Shown here: positions 24,021-42,050 of the stretch, in pieces | Layout: every line of letters starts with the position of its first letter | Numbering within the stretch: position 1 is the first letter of the stretch | Assembly: GCA_018398805.1 (NCBI GenBank) | Contig: JAGFBZ010001548.1 | Coordinates: forward strand, 62,001 to 126,000 | Source: Hirundichthys speculiger | Taxonomy: Eukaryota > Chordata > Actinopteri > Beloniformes > Exocoetidae | Direction: 5' to 3' | Length of the DNA stretch: 64,000 nt | The notes under the pieces: model-generated | Database searches by the model: none | The model's input: the letters and a program-made list of their open reading frames with translations, nothing else | What the model was told of the DNA's origin: nothing | Program-made: the position numbers and the translations under genes

Positions 24021-25155
24021 CTGTGTCAATTGCATGGATGGTGTCCTTTCCTGTCCCACCTGTAGTCCAGTCTGTTTCCTAGTGAAAATGTATAAACTAT
24101 CATGAAGAGGAGCATCTGTTAACAGCTGAAATCTTACATTCAGCAGGAATCAATTCAGATTCCTCTTGTAAAACTACAACGATTAATATCCTCATTTCCA
24201 GTTCCTGTTGAAAGGTGTAATGAAAAAGAATAGTGAGGTAACACTTTTAAAAAAATATATATTTACAAAATAATTAATAAATTTCAGAAGTATTTAAGTT
24301 TTTGTTGCATTTAAAGAAAAACATCTAAACCTATCTGAAGATTCTGGATATGTGCAGGTAGAAATACTTTGTGTTTGTACCATTCATTGTTTCCTTCTTG
24401 TCCTCTTTGATGTTAAAAGGAAGGAGGTGCTCAGTCAGCTGTGAAATCACCAAACCTCATACCTCATACCTCAGCCAACACAGGTGCACCACAGAGTCCA
24501 GATCACAGCAGAACCCTGGCCAACCCGGAGACTTGAAATAACTCACTCCCATCAACTCTGCTTGTTAGACTGTGACTTTTTATGATGATCTTCATGATCT
24601 GTTGTTCAAACCTACTTTACAGGCTTTAGAATGGGATATAGAAATATCTGAGTTACACAGAAATTCACCCTGCAAGAGCCCAGATAAACAGTATGAAGCA
24701 CTGCTTCCTCTTTCACTTCTGCTGTTAATCCTGTTGTCTGGTAGCAGATTAGTGTTATTCAACCCACTCATGAATATACAGCTAGTAGATCTTCCATATT
24801 TCTCACAGGAAGCCTGTATGTTATTTGTCTGAAACCTGCACAAATCTAAGTACTAACCTCTTGGTTTCATTGAGAGACCAATGCTTCCTAAATTTTAATT
24901 ATGCAAAGATCACTGTGCAGTAAATGCAGCAGTAAGTACATAAATGATGGGAATTAAGTCTTCCTGAATTCCGACTTTAGTGTTTTAAAATAAACCAATC
25001 CTTCCTTAATTTGTGAACAAACTTCCAAAGAATCGTAACTGCCAAATGCAGGCTTGCCAATGTGAATGTGACTTATTTTGGAGATATTTCATGTAAAAAC
25101 AAACTTTCGTATTTGTTGTTTGATACATGTGGCAATGTTGGATATACAGGTGTCA

Positions 25156-25161
25156 AATAAA
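25156..25161 (+). terminator. golga7b: Candidate golga7b poly(A) signal
   Basis: AATAAA in sense orientation, about 2.2 kb after the stop codon. The 3' UTR would then include a transposon relic. Closer variant signals may be used instead. Confidence 0.3.
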
Positions 25162-28100
25162 CAGTTTCATCACAGCTCTATTTTATTACCAGTTATTGTT
25201 CTGTTGATGAGTTTTTAATTGTAGGGCATCACTATATTGTTTATCCAAGCACTTTCTAGCATAGTTCAAAAACATAAATGTGGTTGGTTGGCATTTCTAA
25301 ATTGTTCATGGGAGTGAGTGTGAATATACATTGTTGCTCATCTCTGTGAAGGGACTGGCATCCTGTCCAGGGTGTACATATACTTAGGCTCTAGCCTAAA
25401 CAGGATGAAGATGGTACAGAGGATGGGTGTTTCTAATGGCATGCAATTAGACTTTTCACAACAGGAAAAGCACAGAGATCGCAAAATAAAAGTAAGAGCC
25501 TAATAGACATACTGTATTTATAAACCTGCTGGCAAATATTAACATGTTGGAACTGGCCTTCACAGTCTCTACTTTTTTTTTGGTCTTTTTAATTTTACAT
25601 TGCCATTTCTGTCACTTCTAAGGTCAGCAATGAAATGCAGCAATATAGCTTAACCTGTCCTTGGGCTAAAAAAAAAAAAAAAAAAAAAAGATCCTCCATT
25701 CAAATGTCTTGGGAAGCCATGAGACCTACCCTACTTGCACAAAAGCAGGGCTGTGGATAAACAGAGTTGCGTCATGGAACGTAGCCACTTCTAAAGTTGC
25801 AGTGGCTTCCTTTTTTTTGACATGTAATGTGCCAAATATTGAGCCCTTTAGATTAATATCCTCTAGTTATTGTATGCTCTTACGTTTCCTTATTAGTATT
25901 CACATATTTTGGTCTGGAATATTAGTGTTCTGTGTCAGTCACATTATTGTATTTTGCAGAGCTAGTAATGCTATAAAAACAGCTAATAATTATTTAGTAA
26001 CCACAGCTAAGATGTCCCAGTAAATAGAAGACTGAACTATGTTTCACAGTCCTGAATCATCTTTAAATGCATGTATTAATCTATGATAAAAATGTGAATC
26101 TAAAAGTTTACTATAAATCTTTTAATCTAAAGGTGTAAATTTGAATCTCATGGGCAAATGAGGCAGGTACAAAACAACTGCATAATCTGCAGAACGTGAA
26201 AGGTACCTAGATAGTGCGCTACTGATCAGTTTACCTTGCATATTGTGTGACATAATGTAATGAACCACTAGAGCAAGACAAGAACAGTGGTCATATCATG
26301 TCATGGGCCTTCTGTTATCAGGCACTTTTATTGTGGAATCAGATACCAGTTTGAGTTAAGGAGGCTGAAACCACCTTCACCTTTAAAACTACACTTAAAA
26401 AGTTTATATTTAGAAAAGCTTATAGTTAGAATGAATTGTAGTGTGTGAGGGCTGGTAGTCTGAACTGAAAGTCTGCTGAACTGAGTGTGCACTGTAAAGT
26501 GCTTTGAAACTATTTCTATTTTGATAGGCCCTATATAAATAAATTTGAATTGAATTGAATGTGACCAGCTTCTAGTTATGTGATAGCATAATCATTTTTA
26601 AGGTGGCACACGTTGTATAAACAATGACTTCAGTACCAGTATGCAGTACATACTGTATACTGTATTGTATGGGCAGTACACAGTGTGCTGTTCAGAAAAT
26701 GGCCTCTTTTTTTTTCCCATGGTCACCTTTACTCGGGATGTTGTCCAAGTCTAAGTCATTCAACACTGGTAAGCTGAAGATTGTACATCTTTCACTGAGG
26801 TCCTGTCCTGAAGATTGAGCTGAACTGAAACCAAAACCTTTGAAATATTGTAATCAAATGAAATTTAATTTGAAATATACCATTTTTGAGCAACGTAGCT
26901 GCATTGCTCTTGTAGTTGTCAAAGTTATAATGAACATCCATTTGTAAATCTGAGTCTCTTTATTAGGATACAATAAACATAAAGTGACATTATAGGTAGA
27001 CCATAATTAGTAGAAAAACCTGCAAACATTATGTACAGAAAATAAAGCCATATAATGATCAGAACAAAGTGACCCTAAAAGCAGAAGTCAGTATTTAGTA
27101 TGACTTCCCTCAGAGCCAAGCAGAGTTAACTCTTTTTAAGGAGACTGACCTATACAGATGTTTTCAGTATTAACTAGAATTCCACCCTGTTCAGGACTAA
27201 GAGAGCCACATTCCTGTATTTTTTCCTTGTATCTTAAAAAGACTAAAAGTAAAAGTAAATGGATGTTACAACTTTGATAAAACAACAAGAGTGTCTTGTT
27301 GGAGGGGTGCCTGGACCTTTGCGCAGTGTCATGTAGTTTTAACTTGAAACTATTTGATTACATTTATTATTGTTAATTTGCTGGTATGCACCTTTAAACC
27401 TTCACCCTGATTTATTTCTTGACAACAGTGCAGTCAATCTCAAATTTTATTCAACTGCTCTTTAACATGGACACTTTTTTATATGTTACATACAAATTTA
27501 TAACAAATAATTTACCCCTAACACCCCCCAAAAATAAATAAAAAAAAATCAACCCAAGGGTATTCATGTGTTTGCAAAACATTTTGTTCTCACAGAAAGC
27601 ACAGAAAAAAAAAAAAACATGTTTGATAAGAAACCATAAGCTGCATCAATTCCAGCCTGAGCTCACGATGAGGTAACTTAGCAGGACATTCATAGAACTG
27701 AGCCGACAATGCTCTCAGTTATATCTGTTTATCTTGCATCAACATAAGGAGTGTCTTCATGCTTCTGCACATAATAACTTACACTCACTGCATGCACTGT
27801 TAGCTTAATATCATGAGGAAAGGCCTTTGTTGTTTGTATTTATGCCTGACTGACTGGTTACAACCAACTCAGAGCAAGTAAAGAATATCCAGAGGGAAGG
27901 GTGTCAAGACTGTTTCACAGTAAGTCCTCTCAGCTGATGTTTGGTCCAGGCATATCGTGCTGGATGAAAACTGTCATTGTGACCTTGGAGACAGCTTTCA
28001 CCAAAGATCTGCCAGTTCAATGAACGCCATGACACAAAGTAGTAAAAATATGCTAAAACACGGTGCATCAAATGTAGGGGCCCAAGAACGAACGCCATAG

Positions 28101-28865
28101 AAAAATGGAACCAATGCTGTAAGGATGGAGGGAAAGAACACCAAAAGTAGTGGTTTAAACAATGACCGTTTGACATGAGATCAACCCAACACTAACAAAT
28201 GCTTATCCATATTGAGGAAGATAAGGTAAGTCAGAAGAATTGATCATAAAAGGAACATGTATCTAGCCTTTCAACAAAACTCAGTCTGTCTGTGATTAGA
28301 TAAGTCCACATAATTTATACTGCAATTTATACAAATTTATACTAGTTATGCTTCATGGGTTTGAGGTGTGAACTCTGCATGCGTCTTACGGAAGGATGCA
28401 TTCACCTGCTTTTACTGCTGTTTTCAGCAAAAAATGTAAATGAAGAGATGAAAGACCAGCAGCTCAGAGAGCTAAAGGCAGATATGAGCTTTGCGTCTCC
28501 ACAAAATGATTATCTGACTCTTAGCAGTCATAGGAAGTACTTTATTAATCAAGTTTATTTAAGGAAAGTAAACATTAAAACTCCATTGAAAATGTGAAAA
28601 ATAAAATAATAAAACTACTCATAGAGTAAAGAAAACAAGAAGGCCGCTCTTAAAAATGCAAATGAAAAAAGAAAAGCTTTTAAAGTAATGTTCTCTGCAG
28701 CATTATTGAACAGTATCCCACAGCAACTCTTTATGGCATTTTATAAGATTTTCCTCAAATACCTGTTGAAACATAAAAATGAAGTAAATTCCAAATAAAA
28801 CAAATTAATATCTTAAATGGGTTTATTAATCTTACGGCTTTTGGTTTTAAAAACTAACAATTTAC
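25162..28865. other. Intergenic DNA between golga7b and crtac1
   Basis: Mostly AT-rich sequence with no exon I can defend. It holds a diverged repeat at 25230-25440 (GGCATCCTGTCCAGGGTGTAC, a phrase common in fish LINE 3' ends), a poly(A) run at 25669-25689 and an L2-like tail near 26430-26566. The unlocated last exon of crtac1 could lie in the right half. Confidence 0.4.
26430..26566 (+). repeat. L2-like LINE/SINE 3' tail
   Basis: Contains CTGTAAAGTGCTTTGAAAC, then CCTATATAAATAAA and a TTGAATTGAATTGAAT run. This is a widespread fish retroelement 3' end with a short tandem tail. The body upstream is too diverged to delimit. Confidence 0.6.
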
Positions 28866-31800
28866 CTGCACAACGGCCATTCTTTACAGTGAATCCAGTG
28901 CCACACTGGAAAAAACCGGAAGAAAGGAATTATTAATCATCCTGCCAAACATATTGAAATAGGGAAATTCTGTTATATATTCTGTTGTAAAATGGTTTCT
29001 AAATGAAGAGAAATTACTGTTAGCTGAAAGAGATAGATAAAGACTGACGTGTTGGTTCAGTTTTTAATGTCACTCAAAGTCTTGAAACTATACACATGGT
29101 CATAATTCATGCTGTGGGTCCGTGTTGTGTACCTGCGTGTCATTGGCAAGCACATTCATTTCCTCTTCTCTGGGATACGCTATTTCCACCACTGAGTTCA
29201 TTTCAGCAGCCTCAAGAGCTCGAGTGGTAGTAGTGCCATCAGGCCAGGAAACCTCCAGTACCTTTACCTGATCCGTTCCTGGGAGTTAAAACAAACAAAC
29301 AAAACATATAACATAAATTAAACAAAACAATACATTTAAAACTTTATTCATACATGTTCAAACTCATGGCCTACAGGCCAGTTCTAGCCTGCCTTGCAAT
29401 TGTATTTGGCTTGCAAGACCATGTTATCCCACCAGTATGTAGTACCAGTACTATGTAGAAACCTGGATCCTGTCCCTAAGAAACCAATATTTTTGAATAA
29501 ATATTGACCCACTCTGACCCAAGACCTGGACCTAGTTTTTGATTTTGGCCCCCGGTGTGAGTATGACATCTTTGACTGTATTGTAAGCAGAAGACAAACT
29601 AAACAAAAATCAGACGGTCTTCAGTTTCATTAAGATTCTAGCCCACTTGAACAAACTTAAACACTACAGTATTGTTACAGTAGCCCAGAGGAACCAGATA
29701 GAATGTTGCACATTTGTTGCAGCAGAGTTGCCTGCATCTGTAGTTTTTCCATTAGATATCCCTCCATTCTACATATTGGGTTTTAATTCATCATAGTGAT
29801 ATCAGTATTCTCATATAGCTGGATTTGGTTTATATCAAAACAATGACACAATGTACACTATTATTTATTTACGATAACCATCTATAACACATAAAGGAAT
29901 GTACCTAAACCAAAGTGGGCAACCGGTTCCATTTCACACAGGTACCCAGAGCCTCCATCAATAATGCGAGTGAAAGCTCCACTCTGACTGGTGAAGGCCG
30001 TTACCTTGGCACCACGAGCAAAAGCGCCAAACTGGGTACGAGGAATGACTCGCAGCCAGTTGTTGGATGAGCCCTGAGAACATGGAAGGTGATTTAGCTT
30101 GGGGGTTATCTAAGTAAAGTTATTATGAATAAACATGCACAGACAGGTATGCTCAAACACACCTGTATGACCTTGAACACAGAGATTGGCTGCTGGGCAC
30201 TTTCCCCATGTGCTAGCAGCAGGTCTAGCTTTCCGTCCCCATCCAGGTCTGTCACAGTACCACCTGTCCAAAACACACAGAGTACTTTCATTGCACTGAA
30301 CTACCAGTACGTAATGGACACAAATAATAGTTTTTAATCTGAGGGCTGAATCTGCGAGAGCTTGACCTGTTCCTCTCCCTTGAGGCTCAGCGGCATCTCC
30401 CACATTGAGCTCCTGGATCAGAGGGTCTGCATTAGTTCTCCTCGACACCCTGCATACAAATAAAACCTTTCTTAAAATTTCTGATGATGTGAAAATGTAT
30501 ACTATTCACTGATAACAGTATCCAAATGTGGGCTTATATTCACATATTGATTGAAATGTAACCTGAAAAGCCTGTTAGGGGCGTATCCTCTGTAGGCAAT
30601 ATTGTTAAAGAAAACCTCCAGCTCCTTGTCATTATCAAAGTCAGCAGCAATGACAGTGCGAATAGGAGAGGGCTCAGCAAATCCTCTAGTAGCAATATCC
30701 TACGTAATAACAACATTTAACTGTTAAGTCATGATATTGAAACCTTTAAATTTTGCTAACTTGCATCAACCACTTCTTTTCTTACCCGAAATTTGGAGTC
30801 GCTGGTCTGCAGGTAAAGTCTGTGTGGGCCGTTCCAGTTGCCATAGACGATGTCTGTCTTTCCATCACCATTAAAGTCAGCTAGTGCCACTCCTCTGCCA
30901 TGCTGATACTGGTCTTCCACACCTTTTATGTGGGCACAATACAACCATACGGTATTTAGCACATATGAAAAGCCTAATACTGTCATACTGTTTGCACTTA
31001 ATACAATTTGAAGCTCAGATTTTCTGTCACATATAACTGATGAAATCACTTCACTAGCTTGTAGTAGATAAATTATATGTTGTGGTATTCCCTGTATTTA
31101 CTGTGAGGTTGTCATACAACCAACATAAACCTTATAAAAAGGTGAGAATATCAAATTACTTTTCAATTTTAAAAATAAGTCTCTAGTCTAGGGCACCTAC
31201 TTCATTGAAAAAATTCCACAGCGTTCCACATGACTGTGGCAGAAAATGGCATTAACCCCCACAAATAAGAGAAATGTTGGCATTTATTTACGTGCATTCA
31301 CAATGCCAGACAACCCTCAGTAATACCTTTCCAATATGGCTGTGGTTATAATGCATTCTCATCCACTGGTCTCTGTAGGAGATACAATATCTTGTGTTTG
31401 ATATCAATGATGGGAAGCAGCAGCTTATTTAAATCCATTTAAAGCTGCAGACACTGATGGAATTAATTTGGGATGTAACATCAGGGTACAGTAAAGATCG
31501 AAATGTGAGACTGAAATGGACTTCTAGTTAACTAGATCAAATAGATATTAATGACAATAGACTTAAATCTTTAAGGTCAAAGATGCCATCTTCCCCATTA
31601 GCCCATTTTTCTCACCAGCTTTTCTGGCCATGTCCACAAAAGTTCCATCTCCATTGTTCTTGAACAGGAAGTTGGGTCCGTTCTCATTGTCGCAGAACAC
31701 GTCAGACCTCATCTGGTTCAGGATTGGTCCAACAACAACACCGCGACCACCTGAGCAGCAAGCAAACCACGATGGCTTTTTATGTTCATAGCAAAACATG

Positions 31801-32617
31801 GCACACGTCAGCTCTGCAGCTTGACTTCTAACCTGTGAGCCTGTTGACACCGGCTGCAGCAGCCACATCAGACAGAGCAATGATTCCCCTGGAGAGATCA
31901 CTAGCAGCTTCATCCATTTCTAAGAGAAAGTGGGGCCCAACATTGCCGCGGGCATAGTTTGCCACATAAACGGCATAACGGCCTGTTCCCTGCAGAAAAA
32001 CAAAAGGTTTAGTGGAAGGAGCCTTTGTTCGGTTGGAAAACAATAGATTGTGAAAACAGAAATGGTAAAAGGTGTAGAATCGGTTATATATATAAAATTG
32101 GTTTACTGACCTTTCTGTCAACACATGCAACTGAACGTCCTGCCATGTAACTAGCAACACCACGACGTATATTGAGTTCATCACTCAGCAGATCTTCATA
32201 CTGACCATTACGAAACTTGAAGAGCTTGTCTGAATAGGTTGCCCTTCCTGCACAAATATCCATATTATATGAGAAAAAAAAAAACATTCAGTTACCTTAA
32301 GTTACTTGCAAGAAATTTGAATTCTTGAAGATTATAATGGTAATGGGTTATTTACCAGAGTAAGCATTATTTGTATTGAGGAAGTAGATCTCTTCACGTC
32401 CATCTCCATCCACATCACAGGCAGTAACTCCAATAGCTTTTCCTCCAGGGTCCCTCAGTGCATAGTATGGAGAGTTAATGTCATCAATGGCAATGTTTAC
32501 CAATTTGCTCTGGGTGCGGTCGTACTTCAACACCAGATTGGGGCCGTCGTACCTGAGGGGGAACATCACACATGTTTGTTTTGTCCACATGGTTTTGTAT
32601 CAAAGTAGTAAATATAG

Positions 32618-32691
<74 letters not shown>

Positions 32692-32925
32692 TTTTAAATA
32701 ACCTTTTAAAGATTTTAATACTTACCCTGCCACCACAACCTCCAAGTCACCATCGCCATCCACATCTGTCACAGCCATCCCATAGTTGAGTTGTGTGGGA
32801 TTGTTCAAATTGTCAGGAGGTAACACTGTCTGTGTTACGACCTGGAACATAGGTCCATAGGAGTTCTGGCCATCACACTGATGCCAGACTGCGACCAGGA
32901 GGAGCAACAAGCCTGGACACCACAT
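28866..32925 (-). CDS. crtac1: Cartilage acidic protein 1, 12 coding exons found, last exon missing
   Basis: CRTAC1 is a secreted calcium-binding extracellular-matrix protein. Coding exons on the minus strand: 32726-32925, 32356-32552, 32111-32247, 31833-31989, 31616-31750, 30786-30922, 30563-30699, 30367-30449, 30163-30263, 29905-30073, 29133-29278, 28866-28905. Phases agree throughout; 1639 nt, 546 aa so far. The start at 32925 gives a clear signal peptide (MWCPGLLLLLVAVWHQCDGQ). FG-GAP-like repeats carry acidic loops DVDGDGDLE, DVDGDGREE, DFNGDGKTD and DLDGDGKLD. Then follows a UnbV/ASPIC domain (SSNNWLRVIPRTQFGAFARG). The last exon seen encodes CGTGFTVKNGRC and ends in a normal donor (G|GTAAAT); a spliced EGF-like tail is expected but was not located. 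Reading through that donor would give a stop after about 18 further codons. Assignment to a fish a/b duplicate is not attempted. Confidence 0.93.
32621..32695. repeat. (TA)n microsatellite with poly(T)
   Basis: Nearly pure TA repeat, one GA interruption near 32649, ending in a T run. Located in the first coding-side intron of crtac1, about 30 bp from the donor of the signal-peptide exon. Confidence 0.97.
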
Positions 32926-33169
32926 TACTGCAACCTGATGGCACAAAGAACAACCCCTGTACGTAGATACAGATATAGATATATGCGACTGTAGGATGTG
33001 CACTCAAAGTTAATGCTCAGCTGCACACAGCAATTTCCGCCTGTATCTGAAATATTAAAAATGATGTCAGATTAATCTTTGACCTGCTCTCCTCTCTTTA
33101 AACGATAAAATGCTTTAAAATGTAATTGTATAAAAATGTTAGTCTTCTCGGATTATAATGCTCTCTTAC

Positions 33170-33242
33170 CGTTTGGGTGAGGAAAGATGCGACTGATTGT
33201 CCTTCTCTGTGATGAACTTGATGTTCAAGGTTCAGTTTTATA
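33170..33242 (-). promoter_or_regulatory. crtac1: crtac1 core promoter and non-coding exon 1
   Basis: On the minus strand a TATAAAA box occupies 33236-33242, and a splice donor (AAACG|GTAAG) ends an upstream exon at 33170. Initiation would be expected near 33205-33212, giving a short 5' UTR exon that splices to the coding exon, whose acceptor lies just before 32927. CCAAT motifs lie further upstream at 33323-33327 and 33362-33366. Confidence 0.6.
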
Positions 33243-33991
33243 CAACCTGGCGGCGGTTTTTAACCTTACACAACTCATACACAAAATTTACGAAACAGCT
33301 TGTGTAATGTGGGGAATTTTGGCCAATCAGCGAGCAGCTTTCTGAATAATTAGCATGTTGACCAATGGCTGACCGATATTACCGAGGGCGTGAGCCTGTG
33401 GCACGAGGTGTTTACTGTATGACTAATAAAAAAACACATGATACGATATAAATTACAACAACGGTATTCGTATCGGAATGTGGTATCAATCTACAAAAAT
33501 GTAACTTGTTATGAAACAAGGTCGCTCCTAGCTCGCAATGCAACGTAGTCCATGAACCACAGTTTGGTATAAAACACAATTTCCCATCATGCTTTGCGCT
33601 GAAATACGCTTACGTCTGCTACGCGACAAAAATCAATTGTTAAACAAACCGACCGCCGATAAACTGAGAAGTGATCCAGGTTGCTCTAGTTTCAGTAAAA
33701 ATACATCGATATAATAACAGTTAATGTTATTTTTTTTTAATAAACTTAAAATTCATTTTCTTGATAAGCAAGAGGAAGTTTTTCTAGTGAAGTCAATTAG
33801 CTTACTGTAGCTAGTAATTTATAGATTGTGCTGTCCGATAATTTGTCTTTTTCAGCATTACATTTTACAGTTCAGTTTTACATTACAGTTCAAGAAACAC
33901 CTATTTAGAAACCCGTTACGTTTAAGAAATTCCTGCGAAAGCGTACGTTTCCTCTTTTCGCTGTCTCCAGATGTTTTGGTAACATTTTGCC
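33243..33991. promoter_or_regulatory. Head-to-head interval between crtac1 and r3hcc1l
   Basis: About 0.75 kb separates the crtac1 TATA box (minus) from the r3hcc1l start codon (plus). It contains two CCAAT words near the crtac1 side. No coding segment is seen. Part of the right end must be the r3hcc1l 5' UTR; its transcription start is not determined. Confidence 0.5.
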
Positions 33992-38949
<4,958 letters not shown>

Positions 38950-39588
38950 ATGGGCATAACGTTTTTAAAGACAACTTGATTCAGCAGAGATTCAAGAATC
39001 TTCCGTTTCTTCACCAGTTTTGTTTTTGTCCAGTAGTCTGCAGTGTTATATGAGATGAATACACCTCACTACTGTTCCCTCACTTTTACTCCTTGTGTGC
39101 ACGTTCTGCCTCATGTCTGGTGTGAACATTTGGATATACTTTCATAAGTGTAATTTTATAATCATGGTCTGTATTAAGGTTTATATTTTTCATATTGCAC
39201 TGTATTTTCTGAAATAATTATATCCTGTCCTGATCCAAAGCCTCATCATTGGCTCTATATGAATTAATTTTAAAGCTTCAGTTTAAGCCATTATGATAAA
39301 GCACATCCTTATCTTCTGTATGAGGACATTGTTGAGATTGGATTCAGTTAAAGTGGTTAAACCAATGGCTGTAGCTATAAAATACCACTGCACAGTCTAC
39401 AGTTGAGTCTTTAATGTTATGAAACTTTAACTTTATTTTTAAAGGTTTATGTCAGCTGGTGTGTAGCATTTGAATCAATGCCCAGTGTCACGTGTTATTT
39501 TAAATAAGAGCCAACATTGTTGCTTTTGACCCATAGAATGACTGCCAAGTCTGGTAAAACATAAAAGCTTTTATAAATAATTGATTGA

Positions 39589-39594
39589 AATAAA
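39589..39594 (+). terminator. r3hcc1l: Candidate r3hcc1l poly(A) signal
   Basis: AATAAA in sense orientation, 640 nt after the stop codon. No stronger candidate lies closer. Confidence 0.45.
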
Positions 39595-41776
39595 GACCCA
39601 ATGTCATTATAGTTTTGGTTATATTTATTTCCACTTGTGGGTGAAAAAAAAATGGGTGAATGACATCAGGGAATTCTACAGCACCAAGTGTAAATTTATT
39701 AGTTTATTCCTCGAAGGCTTTGGAAAAAAAAATGTTTTCTCAAGAGAGACAGTTTATCTAATTTTATTTCCTCTGATTCAATTCCCTATTTCAGACTCAG
39801 CCTAATTAATTGAGTTTCCTCAGACTAACAGCACAGGAGGTTTTTCTGGTAGCTGCAGCTGCCGCCTCCTCTGTGGCTTCACCCAGCTGACCGCAGACCA
39901 TGTGGCACTGTGGCTCATTCACCTCCTTAGCCAATAATCACACCTCTTTTAGGCAGCCAGCATATAGTTAGAGCTGAAATTCTGTCTTTTGTTATTAGTA
40001 CCCTTTGTATCAGACAAACATTTGCTATTAGTTTTGGCCTCATAAGGTGCTGGCTGTCAGAAGAAATGTTAATGCAGTGACACGTTAGATTGTTCTGAAA
40101 TAAAAAGGCATGAAAAAAGACAATATGTTTAACTGTGTTGAATTCAAATTTCCTACCAGTGAGCATCAAAATAGCTCAGTCCAAAACTTATGTAAGAGAG
40201 CTTCTTTTGTAACAGTTCAGTTCATAGACTTAGAGCAACAGACTCTGTGTGCCACGTAGCTCTTAGCAGGCTAATTGAAGCACTGCAGCTTCAGAGGAGG
40301 CATCATTACATGTTATTTTAAAATCAGTGGTTTTAAACGAGCACTGGAGAATTCATATTCAAAGATATTTTTGCACTCTTAGGTCAATGGATTCAGCGTC
40401 TCTGACTGCAACCCTGACTAGTTTTTGTTGTAAAGTGTTAGGAGTGCACACAACACAGTATATTATAGTTAAGTTGATTACAAATTGAATTCAAAGTAAG
40501 TTATGAGCATGAAGCCACGACAGAGCAAATATTTTGTTTGAGAGAAAATTATTTCTCTCTTACAGTCAAAGTTTTATAGCCTTTGTATGGTTATTTACCA
40601 GGAAGTTACATCACAGAAGTCAAAGGGGCAGATAAAAATGCAAACAAGGATAAATAATCTGATTGCAGTATTGATCTTAATACTAGCTTCTGATCCCTTA
40701 GAGTTTCGTTTCATATGCATGGTAATGTGATATCTTTTTTTTCTTATTTCTATTTTAAAACAACAAAAATATGATCTAGAGATTTGACTACGATAGTTCT
40801 CTGATTTTCTTTCTCTTATATTATTAATTATTTGTCACTATTTGTCTGTTTGTGACAGAAAACTGCATTAAAAGGATTCTGTTTCGAATAATTTCATCAG
40901 TTATATATTGTATTTTTGCATTTTAATCATTTTTATCTTAAGATAAAAATGATTAAAATCCAAAAATACAAGGACAAATTTCCATTATACTGATGCGCAA
41001 AAATGGGAAGTTGGTGAAAAATGAAAATTTATCTTCAGGAATGTTAGCTTCTTTTTCTATGGCAGATTTTTCCAACTCATTCAAATTGTGTAGATCTCAG
41101 GTAATTAAATTAAATCTCATGGTAATTAAAAGTAGGGTAAGCTATTTCATTACATTTCTAACTCAGAACACTATTTGTCTCCAACAGGGAAAGGGTTAGT
41201 GCTTGAGCACATGAAGCTGGGAAGGCTTGAGAAAGATCATGTCATGACATGTTTTCTCAGTGAGCACTGGAAGAAGGAGCTTTTTTTTAAAAAAATAGAT
41301 AATATTCACAACACCACAACAAGCCTTCTATAATTTTGTGCGCCAAGCAATTCATTCATAAACACTGTAACACGCAGTCTGTAGTGACAGTGTTACTTAC
41401 ATTCAGCACTAAAATCAAGCTTTTTGAGGCAATAATCACCATTAAAGTCACTAACATGCCACATGCTTGCGTTGGTTATGGCCGCAAGTTGGAGTAGTAA
41501 TGGACTGAAGACTGAAGAACTCAGTAGGGAGAAATATGGATTGTGAGAGTAAACTGCGAAGACTTTGTTCCCACAAATTATTCTAAAATATGTTCTGACC
41601 ATTTTGTTGAAGGTAAGGATAATTTCTCCAGTGCATATTATTTTGGCTCTTGATTTAACATTTCTCAAATGAAATCAGGAAAGATTACCATAGATGACAT
41701 CACTACCTAGACTAGCTAGCCTAGCCTAGCCTTCTTAATCTATTTAATATAGTATTTATTTCATTCAGTGAACATT
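39595..41776. other. Intergenic DNA between r3hcc1l and the transposon cluster
   Basis: AT-rich, with no exon that I can defend. The one clear structure is the palindrome at 40908-40971. Confidence 0.45.
40908..40971. repeat. 64-bp palindrome, 32-bp arms, no spacer
   Basis: Arms 40908-40939 and 40940-40971 are reverse complements with a single mismatch (C at 40919 against C at 40960) and meet at CTT|AAG. The AT-rich arms include TTTTAATCATTTTTATC. There is no spacer, so it could extrude as a cruciform or mark a snap-back replication event. Confidence 0.9.
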
Positions 41777-42050
41777 CACAACAGGAAGCACTATGTGGCA
41801 AAGTCCTGAAGATGGACCATGATGAGCACTGGAACACAAACCGTAAACTTTATCCGAGCTAAAGCGTTAAATCACCGGCAGTTTGGCTCCTTTATGCGGG
41901 AGATAGATTCAGAGTTTGCCGACATTCCTTATCATACAGAGGTGCGTTGGCTCAGTTGGGGGAAAGTTCTCAACAGAGTTTTTGAGCTCAGCAATGAAAT
42001 CTGTCAGTTCATGGACAGTAAAGGAAAAGACTCCACCGTTTTGAGGGATG
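41777..42050 (+). pseudogene. hAT-family transposase fragment
   Basis: The open frame at 41819-42082 begins [20 protein letters not shown] and contains [20 protein letters not shown] and a DSKGKD-type piece. This resembles the NFIRARxLNHRQF...YHTxVRWLSxGKVLxRV region of hAT-derived proteins such as GTF2IRD2/ZBED-like and Charlie-type transposases. Only this internal slice remains; its right side passes directly into the 42-bp minisatellite. Confidence 0.75.

Noticed and set aside
28355..28440. Possible crtac1 EGF exon on the minus strand (GAATGCATCC after a GCAG acceptor)
   Set aside because: The frame hits a stop after a few codons and lacks the cysteine spacing of an EGF module.
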